Positions 38,183-47,329 of a DNA stretch of 64,000 nt are shown here, piece after piece. The DNA is from Bacillota bacterium (lineage in GTDB: Bacteria > Bacillota > Clostridia > Acetivibrionales > DTU013), in the NCBI GenBank assembly GCA_023433505.1, contig JAEZCO010000086.1, forward strand, positions 1 through 64,000, written 5' to 3'. The number at the start of each line of letters is the position of its first letter. The first letter of the stretch is position 1. The notes under the pieces are model-generated. The model worked only from the letters and a program-made list of their open reading frames with translations. It was not told the DNA's origin and ran no database searches. Position numbers and translations under genes: made by a program.

Positions 38183-39799
38183 ATGTCTGTAAAGTACATT
38201 TTCGTCACCGGCGGTGTTGTTTCAGGTCTAGGAAAGGGGATTACTGCCGCATCACTTGGAAGGTTGCTGAAAGCAAGAGGTCTGCATGTAACCATTCAGA
38301 AATTTGACCCGTATATCAACGTCGATCCGGGAACAATGAGCCCATATCAACACGGAGAGGTGTATGTCACAGACGATGGCGCTGAAACTGATCTGGACCT
38401 TGGACATTATGAAAGGTTTATCGATGAAAATCTAAACAAAAACAGTAATGTCACCACAGGAAAAATCTATTGGTCCATCATCAGCAAAGAAAGAAAAGGT
38501 GACTTTCTCGGGGGTACGGTTCAGGTTATACCGCATATAACCAATGAAATAAAAGATCGAATATTCAGGGTAGGCAAGTCCGATCACACCGACGTGGTTA
38601 TCACCGAAATCGGCGGCACCGTCGGCGACATAGAGAGCCTGCCTTTTTTAGAGGCCATCCGGCAGGTAACCACAGATATCGGCAGAGAAAATGTCATGTA
38701 CATCCATGTGACCCTGGTGCCTTATCTTGGCAAGTCCGGCGAGTTGAAAACAAAGCCCACTCAGCACAGTGTAAAAGAGCTTCGGAGTATCGGTATTCAG
38801 CCGGATGTGATTGTTTGCCGTACCGAAAAGCAGCTCTCCAAGGATTTAAAAGACAAGATCGGCTTGTTCTGCAATATAAGGGGCGATTCAGTGATTCAGA
38901 ACATGGACGTGGAAATATTGTATGAAGTCCCGCTGATGCTTGAAAAAGAAGGATTGGCCGATATCGTATGCAAACGGCTCGAACTGAAATGTCATGCGCC
39001 CGATCTGACCGAATGGAATGAAATGGTGGAGAAACAGAGAAATCTAAAAGAATCGGTCACCATCGCCCTGGTTGGGAAATATGTGGAGCTGCATGACGCC
39101 TATCTCAGTGTAGTAGAAGCATTGAAGCACGGCGGGATTGCAAATAACGCCGATGTACATATACAATGGGTCAACTCGGAGCATGTGGATACGGAAAATA
39201 TTAAGGATTTGCTTTTAACGGCGGATGGAATACTGGTACCCGGCGGTTTCGGCGACAGGGGCATCGAGGGAAAAATCCTTGCAGCCCAATACGCAAGGGA
39301 GAATAATATCCCGTATTTCGGTATATGCCTCGGAATGCAGATGGCTGTCATCGAATTTGCAAGAAACATCTGCGGCTTTACGGAAGCCCATAGCTCCGAA
39401 TTCAATGAAAACACCGGGTATCCGGTAATTGATCTAATGCCCGAGCAGAGGGATATTGACGAGAAGGGCGGGACCATGCGCCTGGGAATCTATCCCTGCA
39501 AAATCAATGAGAAATCCAGAGTTTTCGGTATCTATAACGACGAACTCATCTATGAAAGACACAGGCACAGGTACGAATTCAACAATGAGTACAGGGAATT
39601 AATGACAGGTAAAGGCTTGGTGCTTTCAGGACTTTCTCCCAGTGAAAGGCTGGTGGAAATCGTCGAATTGCCCGGACATCCCTGGTATATCGGCGTTCAA
39701 TTCCATCCGGAATTCAAGTCCAGACCCAACAGGCCTCACCCCTTATTCAGAGATTTTATCAGAGCTTCGCTGGCAAAACAGAAAAGTATATCGAAATAA
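38183..39799 (+). CDS. pyrG: CTP synthase
   Basis: ATG 38183 with GGAGG upstream gives 538 residues. The N-terminal synthetase domain has FVTGGVVSGLGKG and the GTVGDIESLPFLEA block; the C-terminal glutaminase domain has GGFGDRGIEGK, FGICLGMQ with the nucleophile Cys, and QFHPEFKSRP with the catalytic His and Glu. It aminates UTP to CTP with ATP and glutamine. It stands alone with its own promoter and terminator. Confidence 0.98.
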   Translation: MSVKYIFVTGGVVSGLGKGITAASLGRLLKARGLHVTIQKFDPYINVDPGTMSPYQHGEVYVTDDGAETDLDLGHYERFIDENLNKNSNVTTGKIYWSIISKERKGDFLGGTVQVIPHITNEIKDRIFRVGKSDHTDVVITEIGGTVGDIESLPFLEAIRQVTTDIGRENVMYIHVTLVPYLGKSGELKTKPTQHSVKELRSIGIQPDVIVCRTEKQLSKDLKDKIGLFCNIRGDSVIQNMDVEILYEVPLMLEKEGLADIVCKRLELKCHAPDLTEWNEMVEKQRNLKESVTIALVGKYVELHDAYLSVVEALKHGGIANNADVHIQWVNSEHVDTENIKDLLLTADGILVPGGFGDRGIEGKILAAQYARENNIPYFGICLGMQMAVIEFARNICGFTEAHSSEFNENTGYPVIDLMPEQRDIDEKGGTMRLGIYPCKINEKSRVFGIYNDELIYERHRHRYEFNNEYRELMTGKGLVLSGLSPSERLVEIVELPGHPWYIGVQFHPEFKSRPNRPHPLFRDFIRASLAKQKSISK

Positions 39800-39822
39800 A
39801 TTAAATCAATTATATAAAGAAT

Positions 39823-39853
39823 AAAAGAAGCATATGAAAGTGCTTCTTTTTAT
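39823..39853 (+). terminator. Rho-independent terminator after pyrG
   Basis: AAGAAGCA and TGCTTCTT form an 8-bp stem with an eight-base loop, followed by TTTATTTG. Confidence 0.8.
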
Positions 39854-39982
39854 TTGTATAATATGCTCATTCCTTGACAATACTTTTATTAGTAGAATTG
39901 ATTTAAAAAAACGAGAGGGGACACAGCCGCAAAAAGCAAATGTTCTCTCTTGAATGAAAGCAAATTTCAGGGGGATTGTTAA

Positions 39983-40705
39983 ATGAGCAAAGTTTTACTG
40001 ATGATGAGAGCAATCGGAAGCAGCCAGCGGGTAGGAAACGCAGTTAAAATAGGCGTAACGTTAATTATCACGGTATCCCTTGTTGCCGGAATGCTGTTGA
40101 ATTCTTATTCCGAAGAGGTAAACAAGGGGCTGGCGGACAACCTGATCAGGCTTCACGTTATCGCCAACAGCGATTCACCGGCAGATCAGGCCTTAAAGCG
40201 GGATGTCAGGGACAGGGTCCTTGATTATATGAAACTGCAGCTGGGGGGTTCCAAGAACGTTGATCAGACGAAAGTCATTATAAATGAAAAGATGGATGGA
40301 ATAATATCCGTTGTAAAAGATGAGCTTACCCGGCAGGGCAAAGACTATGACGTCAGGGTCAGTCTAGGGAGCTATCCCTTTCCCACCAAATCCTACGGGG
40401 ATATCGCCCTGCCCGCCGGGAATTACGAAGCACTGAGAGTGGTCATTGGAAAAGGCGAAGGGGCCAACTGGTGGTGTGTACTCTTTCCTCCGTTATGCTT
40501 TGTCGATGTGACCCATGGCACCGTCCCGGAGCCGGTGAAAGAGGACTTGAAAAATGCGCTTACCGATGAGGAATACAGCATCGTCACGTCTGTGGAGACG
40601 GATGAAGAAATACCGGTAAAAATTAAATTCAAGATCGTTGAATTCTTCCAGGACTCAAAAATCAAATTCACAGGACTGATAACAAAAATTTTCAACACTC
40701 CGTAA
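39983..40705 (+). CDS. spoIIR: Stage II sporulation protein R
   Basis: ATG 39983 after AGGGGGA encodes 240 residues. An N-terminal membrane segment (VKIGVTLIITVSLVAGML) precedes the conserved NLIRLHVIANSDSPADQALK block and GEGANWWCVLFPPLCFVD, both hallmarks of SpoIIR. In spore formers this protein is made in the forespore under sigma F and signals SpoIIGA to process pro-sigma E in the mother cell. It is direct evidence that the organism makes endospores. A terminator follows at once. Confidence 0.96.
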   Translation: MSKVLLMMRAIGSSQRVGNAVKIGVTLIITVSLVAGMLLNSYSEEVNKGLADNLIRLHVIANSDSPADQALKRDVRDRVLDYMKLQLGGSKNVDQTKVIINEKMDGIISVVKDELTRQGKDYDVRVSLGSYPFPTKSYGDIALPAGNYEALRVVIGKGEGANWWCVLFPPLCFVDVTHGTVPEPVKEDLKNALTDEEYSIVTSVETDEEIPVKIKFKIVEFFQDSKIKFTGLITKIFNTP

Positions 40706-40730
40706 TAGACCGCAAGGTCTATTTTTTTTG
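40704..40730 (+). terminator. Rho-independent terminator after spoIIR
   Basis: ATAGACC and GGTCTAT pair across a short GCAA loop and are followed by an eight-base T-run. Confidence 0.85.
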
Positions 40731-40886
40731 TGCATTTTTATAGGGACTGAGATTATTAATTGTCAATTACTTTGGGAATGCATTGTCGTCGTCATATAAT
40801 TCTTTCAAAAAGAGTTCCTCAACATCTCCTATCTTGTACTAAAAAAGTATAATATATTACAATATATTAACAGTATTGGAATTTAG

Positions 40887-40916
40887 TTGACACGCTGCGC
40901 GAGTATTTAGTAAAAT
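40887..40916 (+). promoter_or_regulatory. Sigma-A-like promoter for lipoprotein gene
   Basis: TTGACA (40887-40892), an 18-base spacer, then TAAAAT (40911-40916), 67 bases before the start codon. Confidence 0.65.
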
Positions 40917-40983
40917 ACAAAATAGCATGCTTGCATGAATATAAATAAAGAGTGCAGTGGTATGAGTACGAAGGAGAATCAAG

Positions 40984-42084
40984 ATGATATTAAAACTAAA
41001 AAAGGAAAAAAGAATAAAGATTATTATATTTCCATATCTCCTAATATTTTTCGCAACCTTAGGAACGGCGTGCGTACAGCAAAGGACGTCACCGACTGAA
41101 AGCCATAACATATCGCAAAGCATTACAGAAAATGTTAATAATGAGAGCAACGCCAATTCTTCAAGCAGTCTAAAACCTGCAAATAATAACGCACAAAGTG
41201 CAAACAAAAAAGTCAATGTTGAAGCACGCAACTATGTGCTAAGTTTGATAGCAGACAATGATGAAGCGCTTTTAAATGGAGAAGCTGTAACATTGCCAAC
41301 TCCTCCTTTTATTCAAAACGATACTTTTTATATACCTCTGAAAGCAGTAGCGGAGCTGCTTGGCGGGACATATTCTTTCGAAGGCGATATTGCAACCATT
41401 GAATTATTTGGCAGCACAACCAAATATCAAATAGGCTCCCGTTCTGTTATTATCAATGGGGAAACTTACGTAGTGTCGGGTGAAAGACTCCTTTTCAATA
41501 AAGATGAAACTTTCAACACTACTGTAGCCGTTGATGAAAAATATGTACCTATCGTTTCGAATAACGTTGTATTTATACCCGTAAATTTTACTGCGCGTAT
41601 CTATCCCATTAACGTTCCCGATAACGGTATTTATACAACATGTGAACATCCGGAATCACGCATGGTGATTTTAGGAGGTCTTGAAAATGAACGAGGTATT
41701 AATGAAGTCAAATTAAAGGATTCCTATGACGACCTGTCGGCGAGTTTCAGGTCGCAACTGCAATCCGCAGGGGTTGTAGGCGAGGTAATCAATTATAGTA
41801 TTGAGGAATATAAAAACGATGATGTGGAAGTATATGTCATGCGTATTAATAAGCCATATGACGACATCGAAGACATGGATGGGAAAGTATGCGCTATCAG
41901 AGAGAGCTTCTCAAGCGGTAACCGCTACAGCACGCCACGTGGCTTGAAAACCGGAGATACGGCATATCGGGCATGGCGACTATACGGTTATGAAGGTTTT
42001 ACAAATTCATTTTCCTATAAAGTAGAAGGCGGATTAGTAAGCTCCTTTACTTTTTATACGCGCTATTATGGCGGTCAGTTTTAG
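40984..42084 (+). CDS. Lipoprotein with copper amine oxidase N-terminal-type domain
   Basis: ATG 40984 follows GAAGGAG and gives 366 residues. The basic N terminus, hydrophobic segment and lipobox LGTAC indicate a lipoprotein. A Ser/Asn-rich linker leads to a Cu_amine_oxidN1-like domain (VTLPTPPFIQNDTFYIPLKA, then AELLGGTYSFEGD), a cell-wall-related domain despite its name. The C-terminal 140 residues are not recognised. The gene is somewhat AT-rich and stands alone. Confidence 0.8.
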   Translation: MILKLKKEKRIKIIIFPYLLIFFATLGTACVQQRTSPTESHNISQSITENVNNESNANSSSSLKPANNNAQSANKKVNVEARNYVLSLIADNDEALLNGEAVTLPTPPFIQNDTFYIPLKAVAELLGGTYSFEGDIATIELFGSTTKYQIGSRSVIINGETYVVSGERLLFNKDETFNTTVAVDEKYVPIVSNNVVFIPVNFTARIYPINVPDNGIYTTCEHPESRMVILGGLENERGINEVKLKDSYDDLSASFRSQLQSAGVVGEVINYSIEEYKNDDVEVYVMRINKPYDDIEDMDGKVCAIRESFSSGNRYSTPRGLKTGDTAYRAWRLYGYEGFTNSFSYKVEGGLVSSFTFYTRYYGGQF

Positions 42085-42328
42085 AAAAAAATAAAATCCA
42101 ATTTTAGGTTTGCAAATTAAGGTGATTACTGTAAGGCACCCTGGTGGGGTAAACCACGGAAAGCATTGAAGGATATCTTTTATGATCGGACTACGCAGTC
42201 CGAATATAATAAAAATAGGAATGAAAGTAATGCGGTGTTCCCCAAAGGAGAATTGATGTCCAGCCGCCAGGCCGGCGTATCTTACAGTGGAGTAATCGCT
42301 TTCTTCATTATGAAGACGGATGGTAAGA

Positions 42329-43723
42329 TTATGTATCTCTGGATAAAATCCTCCTCAATACTTCACTCTGCATGATCTTTTTCAGATCATCCACACCAAA
42401 GTGCTCCAGTATTTTCATTACATTTAGATTATCGAAGGGTGTCAGTATAAAAGAATCTTCGCCAAACTCATTCACCAGCTTTGTAGCCTTTTCAACATCA
42501 ATGTTTGTCCTGGGTCCGCCCGTACAGCCGCCTTTGCAGCCCATGCCTTCAATAAAGTTGGCATTGACCTTTTCACCGCTGCCCAGGCTGTCCAATATCC
42601 TTTTGCAATCTTTTACTCCGTCTACACGCTTGGCCTTCAGCTTGATAACCCTGGCAGGCTCCAGCCTGTTGACCACCGTTTTGACCGAGAGGCTGACGCC
42701 TCCCGTCCTGGCATAGATTCTGCCTCCGAAGGAGGCCTGGTCCTTATCGTTTGGCTGCAGCTCCTCCGGATGGATGTCAAGGGCTTTAAATATTTCCAGC
42801 AGTTCTCTGAAATTCAGGACATAATCAATGGAATCCAACAGGTCCGGTTCTTTGATTTCCGCCTTTTTGGCAATGCAGGGTGCGATGAAAACCACCTTTG
42901 CCCCGGGATACAGCTCTTTCAGAATTCTTCCGGAGGCGATCATCGGCGACACCGAGGGTGACATATGCCGGTTTATTTCCGGGTAGCTCTTTTTTACCAT
43001 GTTAAACCATACCGGGCAGCAGCAACTGGTCAGGAAAAAATCCTGCTCTGTTTTTACAAGGTGATTGAATTCCAGTGCTTCCTTTATGGTTAAGATATCC
43101 GCAAACAGTGCCACTTCGATCATATCTTTGAAACCCAGCAGTCTCAAAGCGGTTCGCAGCTGTCCAATACTGACATCATCACCGAACTGGCCGACAATGG
43201 CAGGAGCCACGGTGGCATAGACAGGCGTCTTTTGATCTTTCAGCAAGTCAATGAGCGGTACGAATTCGATTTTGTCGGCCAATGCTCCGAAATCACATTT
43301 GGATAAGCAATACCCGCAACTCAGGCATTTGTTATTTTCAATTACCGGCGGGCGATTCCTCCGGTAGATGTCATTCTCATACTTAACGGCTTGAGTGCAT
43401 TCACAGGGCTTGTCGGTACATTCGTCGCAGGGACCGTCAATTTTGACAATCACCGGCAGCTCGACTTTTCCGGAGCTTTTGATTTTCTCAAGCTCGTCGC
43501 TGAAGGCCTCATTCCCTTTGGGGTCCAGCCCCATGGCCACCCGGATGTGGTTTTTTATAAAAGGCATCTCATCGTCGGGAAAACCATAGTCTTGCTTGAT
43601 TTCTTCCGCCAGGGCATTTAAATCGGCAGCGCTTTTCAAGCTTCCGTCCCAATATCTCTTTACCACTTCCTGAAAAATAACCATCCGCTTTTCGTCGAAA
43701 TTGCTGTATTTTTCTTCCCGCAT
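42329..43723 (-). CDS. [FeFe]-hydrogenase-like iron-sulfur protein with atypical H-cluster motifs
   Basis: The 464-residue protein has an N-terminal helical region of about 90 residues, four cysteines in CDECTDKPCEC, a ferredoxin-type CLSCGYCLSKC, and the hydrogenase large domain. The three H-cluster signatures are TSCCCPVW, APCIAKKAE and GMGCKGGCTGG. Canonical enzymes have TSCCPxW, MPCxxKKxE and a GGG-ending third motif, so this belongs to a divergent branch (group B or D-like) that may sense or slowly turn over H2. A GGGAGG site precedes ATG 43723. It has no NuoE/F-like partners and is alone on this strand. Confidence 0.88.
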   Translation of the reverse strand: MREEKYSNFDEKRMVIFQEVVKRYWDGSLKSAADLNALAEEIKQDYGFPDDEMPFIKNHIRVAMGLDPKGNEAFSDELEKIKSSGKVELPVIVKIDGPCDECTDKPCECTQAVKYENDIYRRNRPPVIENNKCLSCGYCLSKCDFGALADKIEFVPLIDLLKDQKTPVYATVAPAIVGQFGDDVSIGQLRTALRLLGFKDMIEVALFADILTIKEALEFNHLVKTEQDFFLTSCCCPVWFNMVKKSYPEINRHMSPSVSPMIASGRILKELYPGAKVVFIAPCIAKKAEIKEPDLLDSIDYVLNFRELLEIFKALDIHPEELQPNDKDQASFGGRIYARTGGVSLSVKTVVNRLEPARVIKLKAKRVDGVKDCKRILDSLGSGEKVNANFIEGMGCKGGCTGGPRTNIDVEKATKLVNEFGEDSFILTPFDNLNVMKILEHFGVDDLKKIMQSEVLRRILSRDT

Positions 43724-43744
43724 GTATAAACCTCCCTGTCCTGG

Positions 43745-43760
43745 AGTATTTGCAAATACT
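43745..43760. promoter_or_regulatory. 16-bp perfect palindrome in the hydrogenase leader
   Basis: AGTATTTGCAAATACT is a perfect palindrome lying 22 bases upstream of the hydrogenase start and just downstream of a TATAAT at about 43775-43780 on the minus strand. A dimeric repressor could bind here. It does not match the Rex consensus TTGTTAA-N4-TTAACAA. Confidence 0.5.
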
Positions 43761-44165
43761 ATATAAAATATTATTATACTCCCAGTTATAATAACAAATA
43801 ATCTTAAATAATGTAAGAGAGTATTTTTCCAGATAACAGAAGAATTGGTACAGATACTGCTCCTTGTTCGTTATTGTGCTCGCTGAAAGATGCTGCACAT
43901 GCGAAGATAGAAATAGGTACAAGCTTATCTCCATGTCTGTGCTGCCATGGAAAATCTTTTCAACTTGAGGGGTACGGAATTCAAAATCACCGTCTTTCTG
44001 ATAAGAAGTCAGCATACCGACTGCACCTAGCTGTATCCGCTCACTATGTGTTAACTTTTCAGCCAATATATGGGTTCCCCAAAGTCTCATGACAATACTG
44101 GAATCCAATTGATTCAGAAGAATTGTATAGTTATGCAGTTCCATCCAATTAGCGAGATAACCCAA
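43761..44165 (-). other. Possible gene remnant upstream of hydrogenase gene
   Basis: On the minus strand an open frame from ATG 44165 reads protein-like for about 130 codons (LDSSIVMRLWGTHILAEK, GDFEFRTPQVEKIF) but runs on out of frame into the hydrogenase gene and has no ribosome binding site. I do not recognise it. It may be a fragment left by rearrangement at the island border. Confidence 0.25.
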
Positions 44166-44167
44166 AA

Positions 44168-44236
44168 GTGCCTTCAGGCACAGCTAGTATTAGACCCTTT
44201 CAGGGTTCAAATAAATACCGCCCGTTTTACGGGTGG
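44168..44236 (-). repeat. Three tandem hairpins, IS200/IS605-end-like
   Basis: GTGCC/GGCAC (44168-44181), ACCCT/AGGGT (44194-44206) and CCGCCCG/CGGGTGG (44218-44236) are three compact stem-loops in 70 bases. On the minus strand they follow a short open tail ending LAFWLFHEK-stop (stop near 44246). Arrays like this are seen at the ends of IS200/IS605 elements and in TnpB guide RNAs, but no tnpA or tnpB gene is present here. The rest of 44250-44666 is AT-rich with no gene I can support. Confidence 0.4.
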
Positions 44237-44684
44237 ATGATTATTTTTCATGAAATAGCCAAAAGGCCAATACGATTTCCGCCATTACTTCCGGATTCAA
44301 GCCGCCAATCTGGAATAGAGTGAACAAAACATGACGTTAAACAAGAAATGATGTTGGCTAAAACAATTTAGTGTAAACTACCACAAAGACAAGCAGGTAA
44401 ATAAGTGGATAAAAGACAACAAAAGTGGAAATTAAACTATATACAAGAGAAAAATGTAAATATAAAATTACTACTAAGGTAAATCAAGTACGATCTTTAA
44501 AAGTAATTGGAAAAGTAAAACCTGTTTTGTAGATATAGTCTTGTATCTAAAAAAGCCATCATATGCAGTAAAGAGAAGAAGAAAGAAATTGTAAAACGAA
44601 TACATGAAAAAGTGATGATGAATCATAAAAAAAATTAGAAAGATCTATGCTCTCAAAGATAATTTAATGTTATTGGAGGGTAAT

Positions 44685-45476
44685 GTGGGTGCATATATAG
44701 AATTTTTTAAAAGATCATTCCTGCAACAGTATGCCTACAGGATAAATTCGTTTATTCAAATAGCAAGTTCAATGTTAAAATTATTTGTTCAAGTAAGTGT
44801 ATGGTCAGCCCTATATCATAATACAGGCGAAATAAACGGCATATCATTACAAGATATGATTAGTTTCCTAATCATTAATCTTATAATAACAAGTATTGCT
44901 AATACAAATATAGGTAACCAAATAGGGCAAAGGGTATCGGAAGGGACGATAGGGATTGACTTTATCAGACCTGTAAGTTTTAAATTTTATTTGATCTCGG
45001 AAGATATGGGAGCGGCTTTTTTTAAAATTCTTTTTAATGTGTTACCTGTATGTATTTTTGCCAGTCTATTCTGGGGCGTACAGTTTCCTGCCAGGCTTTC
45101 ACATATCATTCTGTTTGCTGTTTCCATGATTTTAGGGATAGCGCTTATGTATCAGATAGATTATGTTTTAGGCCTGCTGGCTTTCTGGTTCAAAACAGCA
45201 TTCTATATGGAGTGGTTTTCAAGAGCCTTTTTCGAGTTGTTTGCAGGAACATTTGTGCCATTATGGTTTTATCCTCATGTACTTTATAAAATAAGTCAAT
45301 ACTTGCCTTTTCGGTATGTCTTGTTTGACCCGATCTCTATTTATCTGGAAAAGGTATCCACAGGCAGTGCAAATGACATTATTTTAGTGCAATTGATTTG
45401 GATTTTGCTGTTGCAGCTAATTGAATATGTTATGTGGAATCAGATCAGATCAATAGTAACTGTCCATGGAGGTTAA
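44685..45476 (+). CDS. ABC-2 type exporter permease (first of two)
   Basis: GTG 44685 follows TTGGAGGG and gives 263 residues; ATG 44667 is possible but has no site. Six membrane helices are predicted. The sequence pattern (AYIEFFKRSFLQQYAYRIN, ISFLIINLIITSI, GTIGIDFIRPVSFKFYL) fits the ABC-2 family-6 permeases (COG4587/COG3694) that work with COG4586 ATPases. It overlaps the next permease by none and is followed after one base. It is the first gene of the AT-rich island operon and probably exports its product or confers self-protection. Confidence 0.83.
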   Translation: MGAYIEFFKRSFLQQYAYRINSFIQIASSMLKLFVQVSVWSALYHNTGEINGISLQDMISFLIINLIITSIANTNIGNQIGQRVSEGTIGIDFIRPVSFKFYLISEDMGAAFFKILFNVLPVCIFASLFWGVQFPARLSHIILFAVSMILGIALMYQIDYVLGLLAFWFKTAFYMEWFSRAFFELFAGTFVPLWFYPHVLYKISQYLPFRYVLFDPISIYLEKVSTGSANDIILVQLIWILLLQLIEYVMWNQIRSIVTVHGG

Positions 45477-45477
45477 G

Positions 45478-46278
45478 ATGGATTACCTTAAACTATATTT
45501 GGAATTTATAAAAATTAAACTTAATGGCATTATTATTCATAGGAGTGCGTTCTTTTGGTCATCTGTATCAAAAGCTGCTGTATGGGCAACAGAGTTTCTT
45601 TTGATATGGATTATGGTTAAGCAGTTTAAATCCATTAACGGATGGTCGGCTTATGAGGTAATGTTTCTTTACGCGTTAAATCTTACATCATATTCATTTG
45701 CAGGTTTCTTCCTTTTTGGATTATCCTTTAGTTTGCCAAACCTGATTAATTCAGGAGAGTTTGACGAGGTATTAATAAAACCGATGAACAATTTTTTATA
45801 TCTTGTTTGTAGAGAATTCAATACAGGTTACTTCAGTAATATTTCCATATCAATAACGGTCATGGTAATTTGTTTACTAAAATTGAAAATTTCTTTTGGA
45901 ATTTTAAGCCTGTTATTCTTTATAATGGTTATTTTAGGCGGCGTGTTAATTCAAGGGGCTGCATTCATGTTTTCATCCGTTCCGGCTTTTTGGATAATAC
46001 AAAGCAGTGGCTTAAGGTTTATTGCAAATGATTTCCGGGGATTTATCAGATACCCTGTCTCAGTCTATAATAAAGTTATTCAAGTTACTCTTACTTTTAT
46101 TATCCCATATGCTTTCATCAGTTTTTATCCATCACAGTATTTTTTAAAGAAAAATGATTTTTTAATGTTTAACTCATATATACAGTATCTGTCTCCGGTG
46201 GTAGGGATAATATTATTTGCATTGGCGTATAGATTTTGGAATATCGGGGTTAGGCATTATAAGAGTTCAGGTTCATGA
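45478..46278 (+). CDS. ABC-2 type exporter permease (second)
   Basis: ATG 45478 follows GGAGGTTAAG and gives 266 residues with six predicted membrane helices. LNLTSYSFAGFFLFGLSFS and GEFDEVLIKPMNNFLYLV parallel the GxxDxxLxRP block of the partner permease. With the preceding gene it should form the membrane heterodimer of an exporter. The next gene encodes the ATPase, 10 bases on. Confidence 0.85.
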   Translation: MDYLKLYLEFIKIKLNGIIIHRSAFFWSSVSKAAVWATEFLLIWIMVKQFKSINGWSAYEVMFLYALNLTSYSFAGFFLFGLSFSLPNLINSGEFDEVLIKPMNNFLYLVCREFNTGYFSNISISITVMVICLLKLKISFGILSLLFFIMVILGGVLIQGAAFMFSSVPAFWIIQSSGLRFIANDFRGFIRYPVSVYNKVIQVTLTFIIPYAFISFYPSQYFLKKNDFLMFNSYIQYLSPVVGIILFALAYRFWNIGVRHYKSSGS

Positions 46279-46288
46279 GGGGGATACT

Positions 46289-47299
46289 ATGGCATTAATT
46301 GAAATGAAAAATGTTACAAAGGAATTTAAAACCTTAAAGCGACAGAAAGGGATATTAAATATAATTAAATCCATTATTTCAAAAGAATTTGAAATAAAAA
46401 AGGCTGTTGATAATATCAGCCTTAGTATTGATAGAGGAGAGTTGGTCGGATATATCGGACCAAACGGAGCAGGTAAATCTACAACAGTTAAAATGCTCTC
46501 TGGAATACTGACACCATCTGCCGGAAAAATCTTTATAGATGGCATGGTACCTCATGAAAATAGAAAAGAAAATGCAATGAAGATTGGTGTTGTATTCGGA
46601 CAACGTTCACAATTATATTGGGACCTCCCAATGGAGGATACTTTTCAGCTTTATAAAAAAATGTATAAAGTTGATGATAAAACATATCGAAGAAATGTAG
46701 ATTTTTATGTTGAATTGCTTGAAATGCAGGAATTTTTGCATAGACCGGTAAGACAATTAAGTCTGGGGCAGAAAATGAGAGGGAACCTGGCAATTGCATT
46801 ACTTCACGACCCCAATATCGTATACCTTGATGAACCTACTATAGGACTTGATGTAGTTGCAAAAAGCAATATTAGAAAATTTATACGGGAAATAAACAAA
46901 GAAAAAAATACGACAGTGATTTTGACAACACATGATATGGATGATATTGAACAGATTTGCTCTAGATTAGTTATGATAGATCAGGGAAGGGTCATATATG
47001 ACGGGTCTCTTGACTCTTTCAAGGTAAAATACGGAAGTGAATATGTGTTGGCGGTAGATTTTGAGGACGAGAATACTATTATATCAGACCCAAGGTTAAA
47101 GGTTATTAAGGAACAAGGGCGGAGCAAACATATTCTATTTGATAAAAGGACTGTGGGCGTTGCTAATGTGATTGTAAGTATAACTCAGAACTATAAGATT
47201 ACTGATATCAGCATTAAGGAGGCAGATATAGAGGATGTAGTAAGAGAGATATATATAAACAATAAAATTACGGAAAATAAGTGCATTGCAATAGGTTGA
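46289..47299 (+). CDS. ABC exporter ATPase (COG4586-like)
   Basis: ATG 46289 with GAGGGGGAT upstream gives 336 residues. Walker A is GPNGAGKST, the signature is LSLGQKMRG, Walker B is IVYLDEPT, and the switch His is in LTTHDMDDIE. The signature variant with QKMR rather than QQQR is typical of the COG4586 group that pairs with family-6 ABC-2 permeases. The C-terminal 100 residues form an extra domain. It powers export with the two preceding permeases. Confidence 0.93.
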   Translation: MALIEMKNVTKEFKTLKRQKGILNIIKSIISKEFEIKKAVDNISLSIDRGELVGYIGPNGAGKSTTVKMLSGILTPSAGKIFIDGMVPHENRKENAMKIGVVFGQRSQLYWDLPMEDTFQLYKKMYKVDDKTYRRNVDFYVELLEMQEFLHRPVRQLSLGQKMRGNLAIALLHDPNIVYLDEPTIGLDVVAKSNIRKFIREINKEKNTTVILTTHDMDDIEQICSRLVMIDQGRVIYDGSLDSFKVKYGSEYVLAVDFEDENTIISDPRLKVIKEQGRSKHILFDKRTVGVANVIVSITQNYKITDISIKEADIEDVVREIYINNKITENKCIAIG

Positions 47300-47329
47300 A
47301 ATCAAATCAGGAATTGGAGGGGATTTTTA

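Noticed and set aside
39860..39982. Sigma-F promoter for spoIIR
   Set aside because: A GTATA-like box is present but no convincing -10 element at the right distance.
42166..42375. 69-codon frame between the lipoprotein and hydrogenase genes
   Set aside because: No ribosome binding site, converges into the hydrogenase 3' end, and no family resemblance. The gap 42085-42328 otherwise shows nothing I can support.
44267..44666. AT-rich spacer with a 38-codon frame (EIKLYTREKCKYK), considered as transposase or precursor
   Set aside because: Interrupted by stops, no start site, no similarity I could name.
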